This document shows positions 35,160-46,218 of a stretch of 64,000 nt of DNA, in pieces. The number at the start of each line of letters is the position of its first letter. Position 1 is the first letter of the stretch. Source of the stretch: an uncultured Eubacteriales bacterium. Lineage in GTDB: Bacteria > Bacillota > Clostridia > Saccharofermentanales > UBA5734. The position numbers were made by a program, and so were the translations under genes. A model generated the notes under the pieces. The model did no database searches, was not told the DNA's origin, and saw nothing but the letters and a program-made list of their open reading frames with translations. Where the stretch lies: NCBI GenBank assembly GCA_903835065.1, contig CAILLO010000047.1, positions 62,001 to 126,000 of the forward strand, given 5' to 3'.

Positions 35160-35166
35160 TTGACGC

Positions 35167-35973
35167 ATGGGCGACATGCATGCGAACTTCCTTGCCTTTG
35201 CGGTTTCCGTCGGCGCGGTGACGCTCGCCGAGATGGGCGACAAGACCCAGCTGCTCGCGATGGCCTTCGCCACGCGGTTCAAGACGGGCAAGGTCCTGCT
35301 CGGCGTGTTCGTCGCCACGATTCTCAACCACGCGCTGGCCGTCGCCGTCGGCAGCCTGCTTTCGAAGGTGCCCGGCCTCGACGTCTGGATCCAGGGCGTC
35401 GCGGCCCTGTCGTTCATCTTCTTCGGCCTGTGGACCCTCAAGGGAGACAAGCTCGACGGGAACGAAGTCAGGAAGAAGAGCCGCTTCGGCGTCGTCGCGA
35501 CCGTCGCGATCGCTTTCTTCATCGCCGAGCTCGGCGACAAGACCCAGCTCGCCACGATCGCCCTCGCCGCGAAGTACTCCACGACGCCCTTCGAAGGCGT
35601 GTTCGTGCTCGCCGGCACCACGACGGGCATGATGATTGCGGACGCGATCGGCATCGTCGTCAGCGTCGTGCTATGCCGCCGCATCCCCGAGCGCACGGTG
35701 AAGCTGGTTTCCGCTGGCGCCTTCGCGGTGTTCGGTTTCTATGGCGGCTTCCAGGTCCTCGCCGGCCGCCTCGGCCTGCCGCTCGGTGCGACCCTGGGCA
35801 TTCTCGCCACCGTCGCCGTCGTCACCGGCGTGATCTCCTTCCTGCTGATCCGTGCCAACCGGCCCGTCGAGAACGAGGCCGTCGCCGAGTACTGTGCCGT
35901 GCGCCGGCTGGGCGACGACGAAGGCCTGTACGAAGCGCCACCCGAGGTGGATTCCAAGAAGGACGAAACGTGA
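35167..35973 (+). CDS. TMEM165/GDT1 (UPF0016) family transporter
   Basis: A 268-residue membrane protein with two homologous halves. Each carries the E-x-G-D-K-T signature, AEMGDKTQ near residue 22 and AELGDKTQ near residue 120, that defines Mn2+/Ca2+:H+ exchangers of the GDT1 family. About six helices are visible, with a hydrophilic tail. A bacterial role in manganese export is the likely one. No manganese riboswitch is seen upstream. It overlaps the UbiA gene by one base. Confidence 0.87.
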   Translation: MGDMHANFLAFAVSVGAVTLAEMGDKTQLLAMAFATRFKTGKVLLGVFVATILNHALAVAVGSLLSKVPGLDVWIQGVAALSFIFFGLWTLKGDKLDGNEVRKKSRFGVVATVAIAFFIAELGDKTQLATIALAAKYSTTPFEGVFVLAGTTTGMMIADAIGIVVSVVLCRRIPERTVKLVSAGAFAVFGFYGGFQVLAGRLGLPLGATLGILATVAVVTGVISFLLIRANRPVENEAVAEYCAVRRLGDDEGLYEAPPEVDSKKDET

Positions 35974-36941
35974 TGCTGCGGAAGTTCCTGCTGTTCGTCG
36001 AGATCCGGACCAAGACCGTCAGCGTGCTCGCCTTCCTGCTCGGCACGGCCTACGCCGCCGCACGCTATGGCCTCGGCTCCCTGGACTGGGGGCTCGCCGC
36101 CGTCCTCTTCCTGTCGGTCTTCCTCTTCGACATGACGACGACCGCAGTGAACAACCACGTCGAGGTGCGTCACCGCCTGCGCCGGATCCGCCTCGGACTG
36201 CCGCCCGGCGCGCCTCTCCGCGATTACGGGATGGGGAAGGACGGGCAGCTCGCCGCGATTCTCCTGATGCTGGCCGCCGCCACCGCTTCGGGTCTCTACG
36301 TCGCCTCCCGCACCGACGTCGTCGTGCTGCTCGTCGGCGCCCTGTGCTTCGCGATCGGCGTCCTCTACTCCGCCGGCCCCCTCCCGATCATCCGCACCCC
36401 CTTCGGCGAGGCACTCTCCGGATTCTTCATGGGCGTCCTGATTCCGTTCCTCGCCGCCTACGTGCACGTCTTCGGACGCACCCCCGCCGTCCTGTGCGTC
36501 TCGCTCGCCGGCGGCGTGCTGACGGTCTCCGCATCGCTCGGCGACCTGCTGCCGATCGTGCTGCTCGGCATCGCGCCGGCTGCCGCGATCGCCAACGTCA
36601 TGCTTGCCAACAACATCTGCGACCAGGCGACCGACCTGCACGACGAGCGCTACACGCTGCCGATCCTTGTCGGTACGAAGGCCGCGCTCCGCCTTTTCGC
36701 CGGGCTTTATGCGCTCGCGGGCGCCGCGATCGTCGTCCAGGCCGCATCCGGCTGGATGCCCCCGTGGATCCTGCTCGCCCTGCTGCCGGCGCCCCTCGTC
36801 TACCGGAACGTCCGCACCTTCTTCCAGCGGCAGGACAAGGCGACGACCTTCGGCCTGTCGATCCAGAACCTCGTGCTGACGATCGCCCCTTCGATCCTGA
36901 TTCTGGCCGTCGTCGCCGTCGTGCGCACACTCGCCGCCTGA
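35973..36941 (+). CDS. UbiA family prenyltransferase (MenA-like)
   Basis: A 322-residue protein with about nine helices. The second Asp-rich motif is clear (NNICDQATDLHDE, about residue 210), but the first one is altered: VNNHVEVRHR (about residue 63) in place of the usual NDxxDxxxD. Members attach prenyl chains to aromatic or other acceptors in the membrane. No quinone genes are adjacent, so the acceptor is open, and the altered first motif leaves activity uncertain. It overlaps its neighbours by one base on each side. Confidence 0.78.
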   Translation: MLRKFLLFVEIRTKTVSVLAFLLGTAYAAARYGLGSLDWGLAAVLFLSVFLFDMTTTAVNNHVEVRHRLRRIRLGLPPGAPLRDYGMGKDGQLAAILLMLAAATASGLYVASRTDVVVLLVGALCFAIGVLYSAGPLPIIRTPFGEALSGFFMGVLIPFLAAYVHVFGRTPAVLCVSLAGGVLTVSASLGDLLPIVLLGIAPAAAIANVMLANNICDQATDLHDERYTLPILVGTKAALRLFAGLYALAGAAIVVQAASGWMPPWILLALLPAPLVYRNVRTFFQRQDKATTFGLSIQNLVLTIAPSILILAVVAVVRTLAA

Positions 36942-37865
36942 TGCGTGCGAAGGGCGTCCTGCCGACCCTGATCGCCTATGTCCTGTGGGGCCTGCTGCCG
37001 ATCTACTGGAAGCTCCTGCAAGTGATTCCACCCGACCGGATCATCGCCCTGCGCATCGTGTGGTCCTTCGTTTTCGTCACGATCCTGCTCGTCGTCGGAC
37101 GTGGCCTGCCGCGCTTCCTCGCGGCGGTGAAGACGCGTCGGCAGATGGCCTACCTCGGCCTCGCCGCGGTCCTGATCACAATCAACTGGTTCACGTACAT
37201 CTACGCCGTGAACAACGGCATGATGGTCGAGAGCAGCCTCGGCTACTACATCAACCCGCTGGTTTCGATCCTGCTCGGCGTGCTCTTCTTCAAGGAGCGC
37301 TTCCGCCCGGCGCAGGTCGTCGCGATCCTCCTCGCGGTCGCCGGCGTCGCCGTCATGGTCGTCGAGGTCGGGAAGGTGCCCTGGGTCGGCCTCGTGCTGG
37401 CCGTGTCGTTCGGCGTGTACGGCCTGATCAAGAAGAAGGTCTCGGTCGACGCCACCGTCGGTCTCGCCGTCGAGACCGCCGTCCTGTCGCCCTTCGCGCT
37501 GCTCTACCTGCTGCTCACCCCGACCGCCGGGCTGCTGGCCGCCAGCACGCTGCACGACGGGGTCCTTCGCCCTGACTGCGGGCTCCCCGCTGCTGTACGC
37601 GGTGATCCCGCTGAGCGGCATCCTCACGGCGACGCCGCTGCTCCTGTTCGCCTTCGGCTCCAAGCACCTCGACCTGTCGATGATGGGGTTCCTGCAGTAC
37701 ATCGCGCCGACCCTGATGCTGCTCCTCGGCGTCTTCGCCTACGGCGAGTCGTTCACCGTCGCGCACGCCGTCTGCTTCGGACTGATCTGGACGGGCATTG
37801 CGCTCTACATGGGCTCGAGCCTCAAGGAGCGCCGCGACGCCGCGAAGGCGGGGGCGGCGGGATAG
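36941..37865 (+). pseudogene. rarD: EamA family transporter RarD, single-base frameshift
   Basis: The first ~206 codons encode RarD-type EamA repeats (LPTLIAYVLWGLLPIYWKL, INWFTYIYAVNNG, LGYYINPLVSILLGV). After a run of four G (37559-37562) the homologous reading moves to another frame, giving SFALTAGSPLLYAV, then PLSGILTATPLLLFAFG to the stop at 37865. Removing one G restores one continuous protein of about 307 residues. This is either a true mutation, or a sequencing or assembly error in a short homopolymer. The downstream part contains conserved helices, so the loss is recent if real. Confidence 0.8.
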
Positions 37866-37916
37866 GCGCGTGAGCCTCTTCGGCGTATGACTCAATCAAA
37901 ATGAAGGAGGGTTCCG

Positions 37917-38180
37917 ATGGAGTGGGTGCCGATCCGGACGACGAACGACATCGCGGAACTGATGGAAGACTATGGAGGGTTCCATGATTCCTGCATCGTT
38001 TCCGCGAATTACGTGAGTGGCGCCCATGTGGACGAGCGGTTAGCCATGCACGGAAAGGATCGCGAATGCATCCTGACCCTCACAATCGATCCGGATTGTA
38101 GTATCGAGACTCCGCTGTATCAAGAGCCCATGCCGACGTTCGTTCTTGCGGACCGACTCGAGTGGCGTTTCCCCGAATAG
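37917..38180 (+). CDS. hypothetical protein with FHDSC motif
   Basis: An 87-residue protein preceded by AAGGAGG 6-7 bases before ATG. It begins MEWVPIRTTNDIAELMEDYGGFHDSC and appears related to small uncharacterised proteins with a tryptophan-rich start and an FHDSC motif. Known relatives, as far as I recall, are longer, so this copy may be shortened at the C-terminus. Codon use is less GC-biased than its neighbours. It ends 9 bases from the convergent guaA stop. Function unknown. Confidence 0.5.
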   Translation: MEWVPIRTTNDIAELMEDYGGFHDSCIVSANYVSGAHVDERLAMHGKDRECILTLTIDPDCSIETPLYQEPMPTFVLADRLEWRFPE

Positions 38181-38189
38181 CTTAGGCTC

Positions 38190-39755
38190 CTACTCCCACT
38201 CGATCGTGGCGGGCGGCTTGCTGGTGATGTCGTAGACGATGCGGTTGACGTGCCGGACCTCGTTCACGATGCGGTTGGAGATCGTGGCGAGCAGTTCCAG
38301 CGGAATGCGCGCCCAATCGGCCGTCATGAAGTCGGTGGTCGTGACGGCGCGCAAAGCGATCGTGTAGTCGTAGGTGCGCTCGTCGCCCATGACCCCGACG
38401 CTGCGCATGCCGGTCAGCACCGCGAAGTACTGCCCGATCTGCCGGTCGATGCCGGCCTTCGCGATCTCGTCGCGGAAGACGTGGTCCGCCTCGCGCAGGA
38501 TATCCAGCTTCTCGCGGGTGATGTCGCCGATGATGCGCACGGCGAGGCCGGGGCCGGGGAAGGGCTGGCGCCAGACGATGTGGGACGGGATGCCGAGCTC
38601 CTCGCCGAGGCGGCGGACCTCGTCCTTGAACAGCATGCGCAGGGGCTCGACGATCTGCTGGAACCCGATCTTCTCGGGCAGCCCGCCGACGTTGTGGTGG
38701 CTCTTGATCACGGCCGCGTCGCCGAGGCCGCTCTCGATCACGTCGGGGTAGATCGTGCCCTGGACGAAGACCTCGAGGGTGCCGAGCTTCTTCGACTCCT
38801 CCTCGAACACGCGGATGAACTCCTCGCCGATGATCTTTCGCTTGGCCTCCGGGTCGACGACGCCGGCCAGCCGCGCAAGGAACCGGTCCTCAGCGTCCAC
38901 CCGGATCAGGTTCATGTCGAACTGCTTGCGGAAGACTTCCTCGACCTGGTCGCCCTCGTCCTTGCGGAGGAGGCCGTGGTCGACGAAGATGCAGACCAGC
39001 TGCTTGCCGACGGCCTTGTGGACCATCAGCGCGGCGACGGACGAATCGACGCCGCCGGACATCGCGCAAAGCACGCGCCGCGTCCCGACCTTCTCGCGGA
39101 TCGAGGCGATCGCTTCCTGCGCATACGACCCCATGTTCCAGTCGCCCTTGAGGCCGCACGCCTCGTAGAGGAACGCGCGCAGCACCTTCGTGCCCTCGGG
39201 CGTGTGCATCACCTCGGGGTGGAACTGCACGGCGTAGAGTCCGCGCGACGGGTCCTCCATGGCGGCGATCGGGCAGTTCGCGGAGCCGGCGGTGGCGCGG
39301 AAGCCGGACGGCATGCGTCCGACGTGGAAGGTGTGGCTCATCCAGGCCTCGGTCGAAGCGCTCACGTCGCCGAACAGCTTGCCCGTGCGGTCGACGGTCA
39401 GTCCGACGCGTCCGTATTCGCGCTGCGGGGCGCGCGTCACCTCGCCGTCCATCATGTGGGCCATCAGCTGCATCCCGTAGCAGATGCCGAGGATCGGGAT
39501 CCCCATCTCGAACACCGCCGGGTCGGCCTTCGGCGCGCCATCGTCGAGGACGGAGGCGGGGCCGCCGGTGAAAATGATGCCCTTGGGCTCATAGGAGCGG
39601 ATGCGGTCCATCGAGGCGGAGTAGGGGACCACCTCGCAGTAGACGCCGGCCTCGCGGACGCGTCGCGCGATCAGCTGGTTGTACTGCCCGCCGAAGTCGA
39701 GGACGAGGACGGTCTCGTGCTTCGTGGCGATCGCGGCGCCCTGCTGGTCCGCCAT
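38190..39755 (-). CDS. guaA: GMP synthase (glutamine-hydrolysing)
   Basis: A 521-residue enzyme converting XMP, glutamine and ATP to GMP, in the cytoplasm. The N-terminal class I amidotransferase has [16 protein letters not shown], the catalytic Cys in GICYGMQL and the His/Glu in AVQFHPE. The ATP-pyrophosphatase domain has [11 protein letters not shown]. The C-terminal dimerisation domain ends PPATIEWE. The start follows GGGAGGTG and lies 1 base after the pyrG stop, so pyrG-guaA form an operon of two glutamine-dependent nucleotide synthases. Confidence 0.97.
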   Translation of the reverse strand: MADQQGAAIATKHETVLVLDFGGQYNQLIARRVREAGVYCEVVPYSASMDRIRSYEPKGIIFTGGPASVLDDGAPKADPAVFEMGIPILGICYGMQLMAHMMDGEVTRAPQREYGRVGLTVDRTGKLFGDVSASTEAWMSHTFHVGRMPSGFRATAGSANCPIAAMEDPSRGLYAVQFHPEVMHTPEGTKVLRAFLYEACGLKGDWNMGSYAQEAIASIREKVGTRRVLCAMSGGVDSSVAALMVHKAVGKQLVCIFVDHGLLRKDEGDQVEEVFRKQFDMNLIRVDAEDRFLARLAGVVDPEAKRKIIGEEFIRVFEEESKKLGTLEVFVQGTIYPDVIESGLGDAAVIKSHHNVGGLPEKIGFQQIVEPLRMLFKDEVRRLGEELGIPSHIVWRQPFPGPGLAVRIIGDITREKLDILREADHVFRDEIAKAGIDRQIGQYFAVLTGMRSVGVMGDERTYDYTIALRAVTTTDFMTADWARIPLELLATISNRIVNEVRHVNRIVYDITSKPPATIEWE

Positions 39756-39756
39756 G

Positions 39757-41942
<2,186 letters not shown>

Positions 41943-41962
<20 letters not shown>

Positions 41963-41992
41963 GAATACGATGCAGATGTAACCGGTTACATC
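41943..41992 (+). promoter_or_regulatory. promoter and LacI-type operator of the maltodextrin operon
   Basis: TTGACA (41943-41948), 17 bases and TACGAT (41966-41971) make a good promoter. Four bases further on is a perfect 18-bp palindrome (41975-41992) with TGTAACCGGTTACA at its core, centred on the likely start of transcription, the classical LacI-family arrangement. The -35 lies in the end of the ppnP frame. Confidence 0.8.
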
Positions 41993-42032
41993 CATACCGT
42001 AGAGACTCCGTCGAAGGGAGGTGGAGACCGCC

Positions 42033-43073
42033 GTGACCAGCATCAAGGACGTCGCCAAGGCAGCCGGTCTTTCCACCGCGACCGTCTCGAGAATCATCAA
42101 TGAGAACCCTCTCGTGACTCCGGAGACCCGCGACCGGGTCCTCAAGATCATGCGGGAGATGAACTACGTCCCCAACAGCATGGCCCGGGGCCTCTCCAAC
42201 TCGACTTCCTACACGGTCGCGCTGCTCGTCGACATCGAGGACACCAAGTCCTTCAACAACCCCTTCTTCTACGAAGTGATGCATGGCATCGAAACGATCG
42301 TGTACAGCAAGGGATTCTGTCTCATCATCGCCAATCAGCAGACGACCTCCATGAAGAAGGACGACATGCTCGAATGGCTGATCCGCGGCAAGCGGACGCA
42401 GGGCGTGATCATTCCCTCCGCGATCGTGAACGCGCAGAACGTGAAAGAGCTCAAGAAGCTCGGGTTTCCCTTCGTGGTGATCGGCGAGCCCTACAGCACG
42501 AACGAGCTGATCGACTGGGTCGACATCAACAACCACCAGGGCGGAGGGCAGGCCGTCGAGCACCTCCTCGAGCATGGATACGAGCGGATCGCCTTCGTCA
42601 GCGGCAGCCAGAAGATGACCTTCAACCGCAACCGTCTCGCGGGTTACAAGGATGCGCTGCGAGCCCACGGCATCGAGGTCAGGTCCGAATTCGTCCGCGA
42701 AGGCAGCGGTTCGGTCGAGGACGGGACACGCCTGATGGAAGGCCTGCTCGCCCTTGCGGAACGTCCCGACGCGGTGATCTGCGGCGACAACGTCCTGAGC
42801 TTCGGCGCCATGAAGGCGATCCGCGCCGCCGGCCTCTCCATTCCCGACGACCTCGGCATCGTCGGGTTCGACAACTACCCGATCGCCGACCTCTTCGAAC
42901 CCGCCCTCACGACGGTCGACATCGATGTCTTCGAACTCGGGAAGCAGGCCGCGAACATCCTGTTCCGCCTGATCGAGTACCCCGAGTCCAAGAAGCAGCA
43001 GAGCCTGATTTCAACGGACATCCAGGCGAGGGCATCGACGAAGCGCTCCGCTCGCCCGAACACCGATGCCTGA
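42033..43073 (+). CDS. LacI family transcriptional regulator
   Basis: A 346-residue repressor. The DNA-binding head has SIKDVAKAAGLSTATVSRIIN and the hinge helix VPNSMARGLS (about residue 50). The periplasmic-binding-like sensor domain includes VALLVDIEDT, RIAFVSGSQK and DDLGIVGFDNYPIADLFEPALTTV. GTG 42033 has GGGAGG ~8 bases upstream and puts the head at the correct place; an earlier GTG at 42021 is possible. The palindrome before the gene and the sugar-uptake genes after it indicate control of the operon by a maltodextrin-type sugar. Confidence 0.9.
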   Translation: MTSIKDVAKAAGLSTATVSRIINENPLVTPETRDRVLKIMREMNYVPNSMARGLSNSTSYTVALLVDIEDTKSFNNPFFYEVMHGIETIVYSKGFCLIIANQQTTSMKKDDMLEWLIRGKRTQGVIIPSAIVNAQNVKELKKLGFPFVVIGEPYSTNELIDWVDINNHQGGGQAVEHLLEHGYERIAFVSGSQKMTFNRNRLAGYKDALRAHGIEVRSEFVREGSGSVEDGTRLMEGLLALAERPDAVICGDNVLSFGAMKAIRAAGLSIPDDLGIVGFDNYPIADLFEPALTTVDIDVFELGKQAANILFRLIEYPESKKQQSLISTDIQARASTKRSARPNTDA

Positions 43074-43089
43074 CGAAAGGATGCAGAAG

Positions 43090-44871
43090 ATGGAATGGCC
43101 GGGAATCCTTCACGATCCGACAAGGGAATACGCCCTTCCTTTATCACGGAATCGCCTCCTCCTCCGCTTGAAGACGGGGAATGGAATCGAGGGCCCTTTT
43201 TTTGCCCACCATTGTAACCGGTTTCAGAATACGGAATACGTCAGGATTCCCATGGCCCTCCAATGGGAGGAGGGCCAGTTCCGAACCTATTCCTGCATCG
43301 TCGAGACGGTCGAGCCGGTCCGCTACCAGCGCTACTTCTTCGAACAGGCGGTCGGCGAGGACACGGTCTTCTTCGGCGCCGAAGGTCCCTCCGCGACACC
43401 GCCGGCGCGCGCCTTCGAATATCTCTATACCAACGAACTGGACGTCTTCGAGATCCCCGATTGGGCGCGCGGCGTCGTCGCCTACCAGATCTTCCCCGAA
43501 CGGTTCCAGAACGGGGACACCTCGAACGACCCGAAGGACGTGCAGGACTGGGGAGGGATCCCGACCCGCGAGAATTTCTTCGGCGGCGATCTGAAGGGAA
43601 TCCTCGCGAAACTCGACTATCTCGTCGATCTCGATGTGGAGCTCCTGTATCTCAATCCGCTGTTCCGGGCTCCCTCCAACCACAAGTACGATACGGAGGA
43701 CTATTACGCCATCGATCCGGCGTTCGGCTCGACGGAGGACCTGAAGGAACTGGTCTCGCAATGCCACGCCCGCGGCATCCGTGTCGTGCTGGACATGGTC
43801 TTCAACCACTGCGGATATCGGTTCGCCCCCTTCCAGGATCTCCTGGAGAAGGGCGCGGAGTCCAGATACGCCGATTGGTTCCTCGTCGACGGCTTCCCCG
43901 TCCGGACCGACCCGCCGAACTACGAGTGCGTCGGATACTACAAGTGGATGCCCAAGCTCCGGCTGAAGAACCGGGAGGTCCGGGACTATTTCCTGGATGT
44001 CGGACGTTTCTGGATCCGCGAAGCCGACATCGATGGCTGGCGCATCGACGTGGCGGACGAAGTCGACTTCACGTTCTTGCAGGAATTCCGTCGCGCGGTC
44101 AAGGAACTGAAGCCCGACGCCCTCCTGCTCGGCGAGACCTGGAAGGATGGACGCGACCTGCTGCGGGGAGACCAGATGGACAGCGTCATGGATTATCTGT
44201 TCCGCGATGCCCTCGTCGCATACTTTGCCGAGCGGTCCATCGATGCGAGGACCTTCGACCAGCGGACCCAGCGGATCCTGGCGAATTATCCCGACAACGC
44301 GCATCCGGTGCTCTACAACCTGATCGGAAGCCACGACACGGCGCGGTTTCTGACCGTCGCCGGAGGCGACCTCGACCGGCTGAAACTGGCGGTCGTCTTC
44401 CAGATGACCTTCCCGGGCATTCCCGCCATCTACTATGGCGACGAGCTCGGAATGAAGGGCGAGAACGACCCGGGGTGCCGCGGCCCGATGGACTGGCGGA
44501 ACGGCGACCTGGACCTTCTCGCGTTCTACCGCAGGCTGACTGCGCTCCGGAAGTCGTCCCGCGCCCTCCGGCACGGGACCTACCAGGGATTTGCGCTGGA
44601 CAAGGACGTGCATGGCCATGTACGTCGGTCCGGCCGCGAAACGGTCTATGTCCTCATCAATCCAAGTGAAGAGGAGAGGAATGTCCGGCTCCCGGTCTTC
44701 GACGGACGCCCGCTTCGCAGCCTGCTCGATGGGAAAAAGCATCGGGTCTTGCTGCAGGAGGGCATGGAGAAGGCCACGGAGACGGACCCCCGCACAATCG
44801 CGGGAAGAGTCGAGCTGGAGCTGCCGGCGCGCCATTTCGACATCTTCGAACAAGGAGGAGAACAGGAATGA
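43090..44871 (+). CDS. GH13 alpha-glycosidase (cyclomaltodextrinase/neopullulanase type)
   Basis: A 593-residue cytoplasmic enzyme that cleaves imported maltodextrins. An N-terminal beta domain (residues ~1-125) precedes the TIM barrel, which starts VVAYQIFPERFQNGD. The nucleophile is Asp320 in GWRIDVADE, the acid/base is Glu349 in LLGETW and the third acid is Asp416 in GSHDTAR. A C-terminal beta domain ends the protein. ATG 43090 is favoured (GAAAGG 9 bases upstream, family-like N-terminus); ATG 43066 and 43081 are in frame. The stop overlaps the next start by 4 bases. Confidence 0.9.
   Translation: MEWPGILHDPTREYALPLSRNRLLLRLKTGNGIEGPFFAHHCNRFQNTEYVRIPMALQWEEGQFRTYSCIVETVEPVRYQRYFFEQAVGEDTVFFGAEGPSATPPARAFEYLYTNELDVFEIPDWARGVVAYQIFPERFQNGDTSNDPKDVQDWGGIPTRENFFGGDLKGILAKLDYLVDLDVELLYLNPLFRAPSNHKYDTEDYYAIDPAFGSTEDLKELVSQCHARGIRVVLDMVFNHCGYRFAPFQDLLEKGAESRYADWFLVDGFPVRTDPPNYECVGYYKWMPKLRLKNREVRDYFLDVGRFWIREADIDGWRIDVADEVDFTFLQEFRRAVKELKPDALLLGETWKDGRDLLRGDQMDSVMDYLFRDALVAYFAERSIDARTFDQRTQRILANYPDNAHPVLYNLIGSHDTARFLTVAGGDLDRLKLAVVFQMTFPGIPAIYYGDELGMKGENDPGCRGPMDWRNGDLDLLAFYRRLTALRKSSRALRHGTYQGFALDKDVHGHVRRSGRETVYVLINPSEEERNVRLPVFDGRPLRSLLDGKKHRVLLQEGMEKATETDPRTIAGRVELELPARHFDIFEQGGEQE
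43213..43226 (+). promoter_or_regulatory. possible auxiliary LacI operator inside the glycosidase gene
   Basis: TGTAACCGGTTTCA matches the main operator core at 13 of 14 bases. It is 1236 bases downstream, within codons for HHCNRFQ, so coding constraint alone could explain it. Confidence 0.35.
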
Positions 44872-46151
44872 ATCGGAACATGCTCAAGCCCCTCGCCATC
44901 GTCCTCGTCCTGCTGCTGGTCGGCCTGACCGCGGCGTGCTCGACGGTGACGCCCACCGCCGCCCCGACCGCGACTCCGGTTCCGTCCGAACCCGTCACCA
45001 TCCAGTTCTGGCACAACTACGACGCGGGTGCGGGCCAGATCGATGTGCTCAAGACGCTGATCGCGGAATTCGAGACCGCGAACCCCGACATCAAGGTCAA
45101 CCAGGTCTACCTCGAGTGGTCCGCCCTCAAGAACAATGTGATCGCCGGTGCGACGACCGGGATGCTGCCCGACGTGCTGCGCGGCGACATCGGCTTCGTG
45201 CCCCAGTTCCAGAGCCTCAACGTCCTCTACGAGATGAGTTCCCTCTCCGACTATGCCACCGTCGCGGCCACCGTGATGGAGGCTCCGAACAGCTCCGCCA
45301 GGATGGGCGACAAGTTCTACGGCATCGCCGCCAATACCAACACCAAGATCCTCTTCTATAACAAGGCGATGTTCACGGCCGCCGGTCTCACCGTACCCAA
45401 GACCCAGGACGAGATGTGGACGGACGCGCTGAAGCTGACCGGAAGCGGCAAGATCGGCTTCGTGGAAGCCTGGACCGGCGTCTGGAACGTCGGCCAGTAC
45501 ATCTGGAGCAACGGGGGAGACGTCCTCGCTCCCGACAACAGCACCGCGACGGGCTACATCAACAGTCCGGTCGCCGTCGCCACGATCCAGAAGCTCGCTG
45601 ACCTCTACAAGGCCGGCGCTCTGTCCGGTCCCTCGATGGATCCGGGCGCCGCGGGCGACACCGACGGCTGGAAGGCCGGAACCTACGCCATGGAGATCGA
45701 CGGACCCTGGAGACCCAGCCTGCTCGCATCCTCCGGTATCGATCTCGGCGCCGTGCAGATGCCTGCCGGTTCCGCCGGATCGATCGGCGTCCTGGGCGGC
45801 GAAGACTTCATGATGTTCAAGACCTCCGATGCCAAGCATCAGGAAGCCGCCTGGAAGTTCATCAAGTTCATGGTCGACGAGAAGGCCCAGGTCGACATGG
45901 CCAAGGTAGGGCAGATGCCCGTCAACAAGGCTGCGATGACCAATGCAGACGCACTGGCCGCCATGCCCCTGCTGCCCGTCTTCGCGGAAGCCCTGAAGAC
46001 CGCGAAGGCCCGCCCCGTCACCCCGAAGTGGGGCGACATGGAGAACATCATCGCGACGAAGGTCGCCGAGGCCATCACCGGCCAGAAGGCCGTCCAGAAG
46101 GCCCTTGACGAGGCAGCCACCGAAATCGACGCACTGATCGCCGCCAAGTAG
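44868..46151 (+). CDS. malE: maltodextrin ABC transporter substrate-binding lipoprotein
   Basis: A 427-residue secreted solute-binding protein of the MalE class. A signal peptide with lipobox GLTAACS makes Cys24 the likely lipid-modified residue, followed by a Thr/Pro/Ala linker. The fold begins VTIQFWHNYDAGAGQ, with KFYGIAANTNTKILFYNKAMF and YAMEIDGPWRPSLL as typical segments. Aromatic residues such as WTGVWNVGQYIW suit sugar stacking. The ATG overlaps the glycosidase stop (ATGA) with AAGGAGG upstream. An 11-bp hairpin follows the gene. Confidence 0.88.
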   Translation: MNRNMLKPLAIVLVLLLVGLTAACSTVTPTAAPTATPVPSEPVTIQFWHNYDAGAGQIDVLKTLIAEFETANPDIKVNQVYLEWSALKNNVIAGATTGMLPDVLRGDIGFVPQFQSLNVLYEMSSLSDYATVAATVMEAPNSSARMGDKFYGIAANTNTKILFYNKAMFTAAGLTVPKTQDEMWTDALKLTGSGKIGFVEAWTGVWNVGQYIWSNGGDVLAPDNSTATGYINSPVAVATIQKLADLYKAGALSGPSMDPGAAGDTDGWKAGTYAMEIDGPWRPSLLASSGIDLGAVQMPAGSAGSIGVLGGEDFMMFKTSDAKHQEAAWKFIKFMVDEKAQVDMAKVGQMPVNKAAMTNADALAAMPLLPVFAEALKTAKARPVTPKWGDMENIIATKVAEAITGQKAVQKALDEAATEIDALIAAK

Positions 46152-46161
46152 TATCCTTGAG

Positions 46162-46188
46162 CCGGGAGGGGCCGTGCGCCCCTCCCGG
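46162..46188 (+). terminator. 11-bp intercistronic hairpin between malE and malF
   Basis: Perfect arms 46162-46172 and 46178-46188 with a 5-base loop (CGTGC), no T-run. It more likely protects the malE mRNA or partly ends transcription, giving more binding protein than permease, than fully terminates. Confidence 0.65.
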
Positions 46189-46218
46189 ACTCCCGGGTGC
46201 AGATCCACGGAGGGCACC

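Noticed and set aside
35059-35166. Manganese (yybP-ykoY) riboswitch before the GDT1-like gene
   Set aside because: The predicted leader is only a few bases long; no room for an aptamer.
42021-42032. Earlier GTG start for the LacI regulator
   Set aside because: It would overlap the ribosome binding site that fits GTG 42033, and would add residues before the helix-turn-helix that relatives lack.
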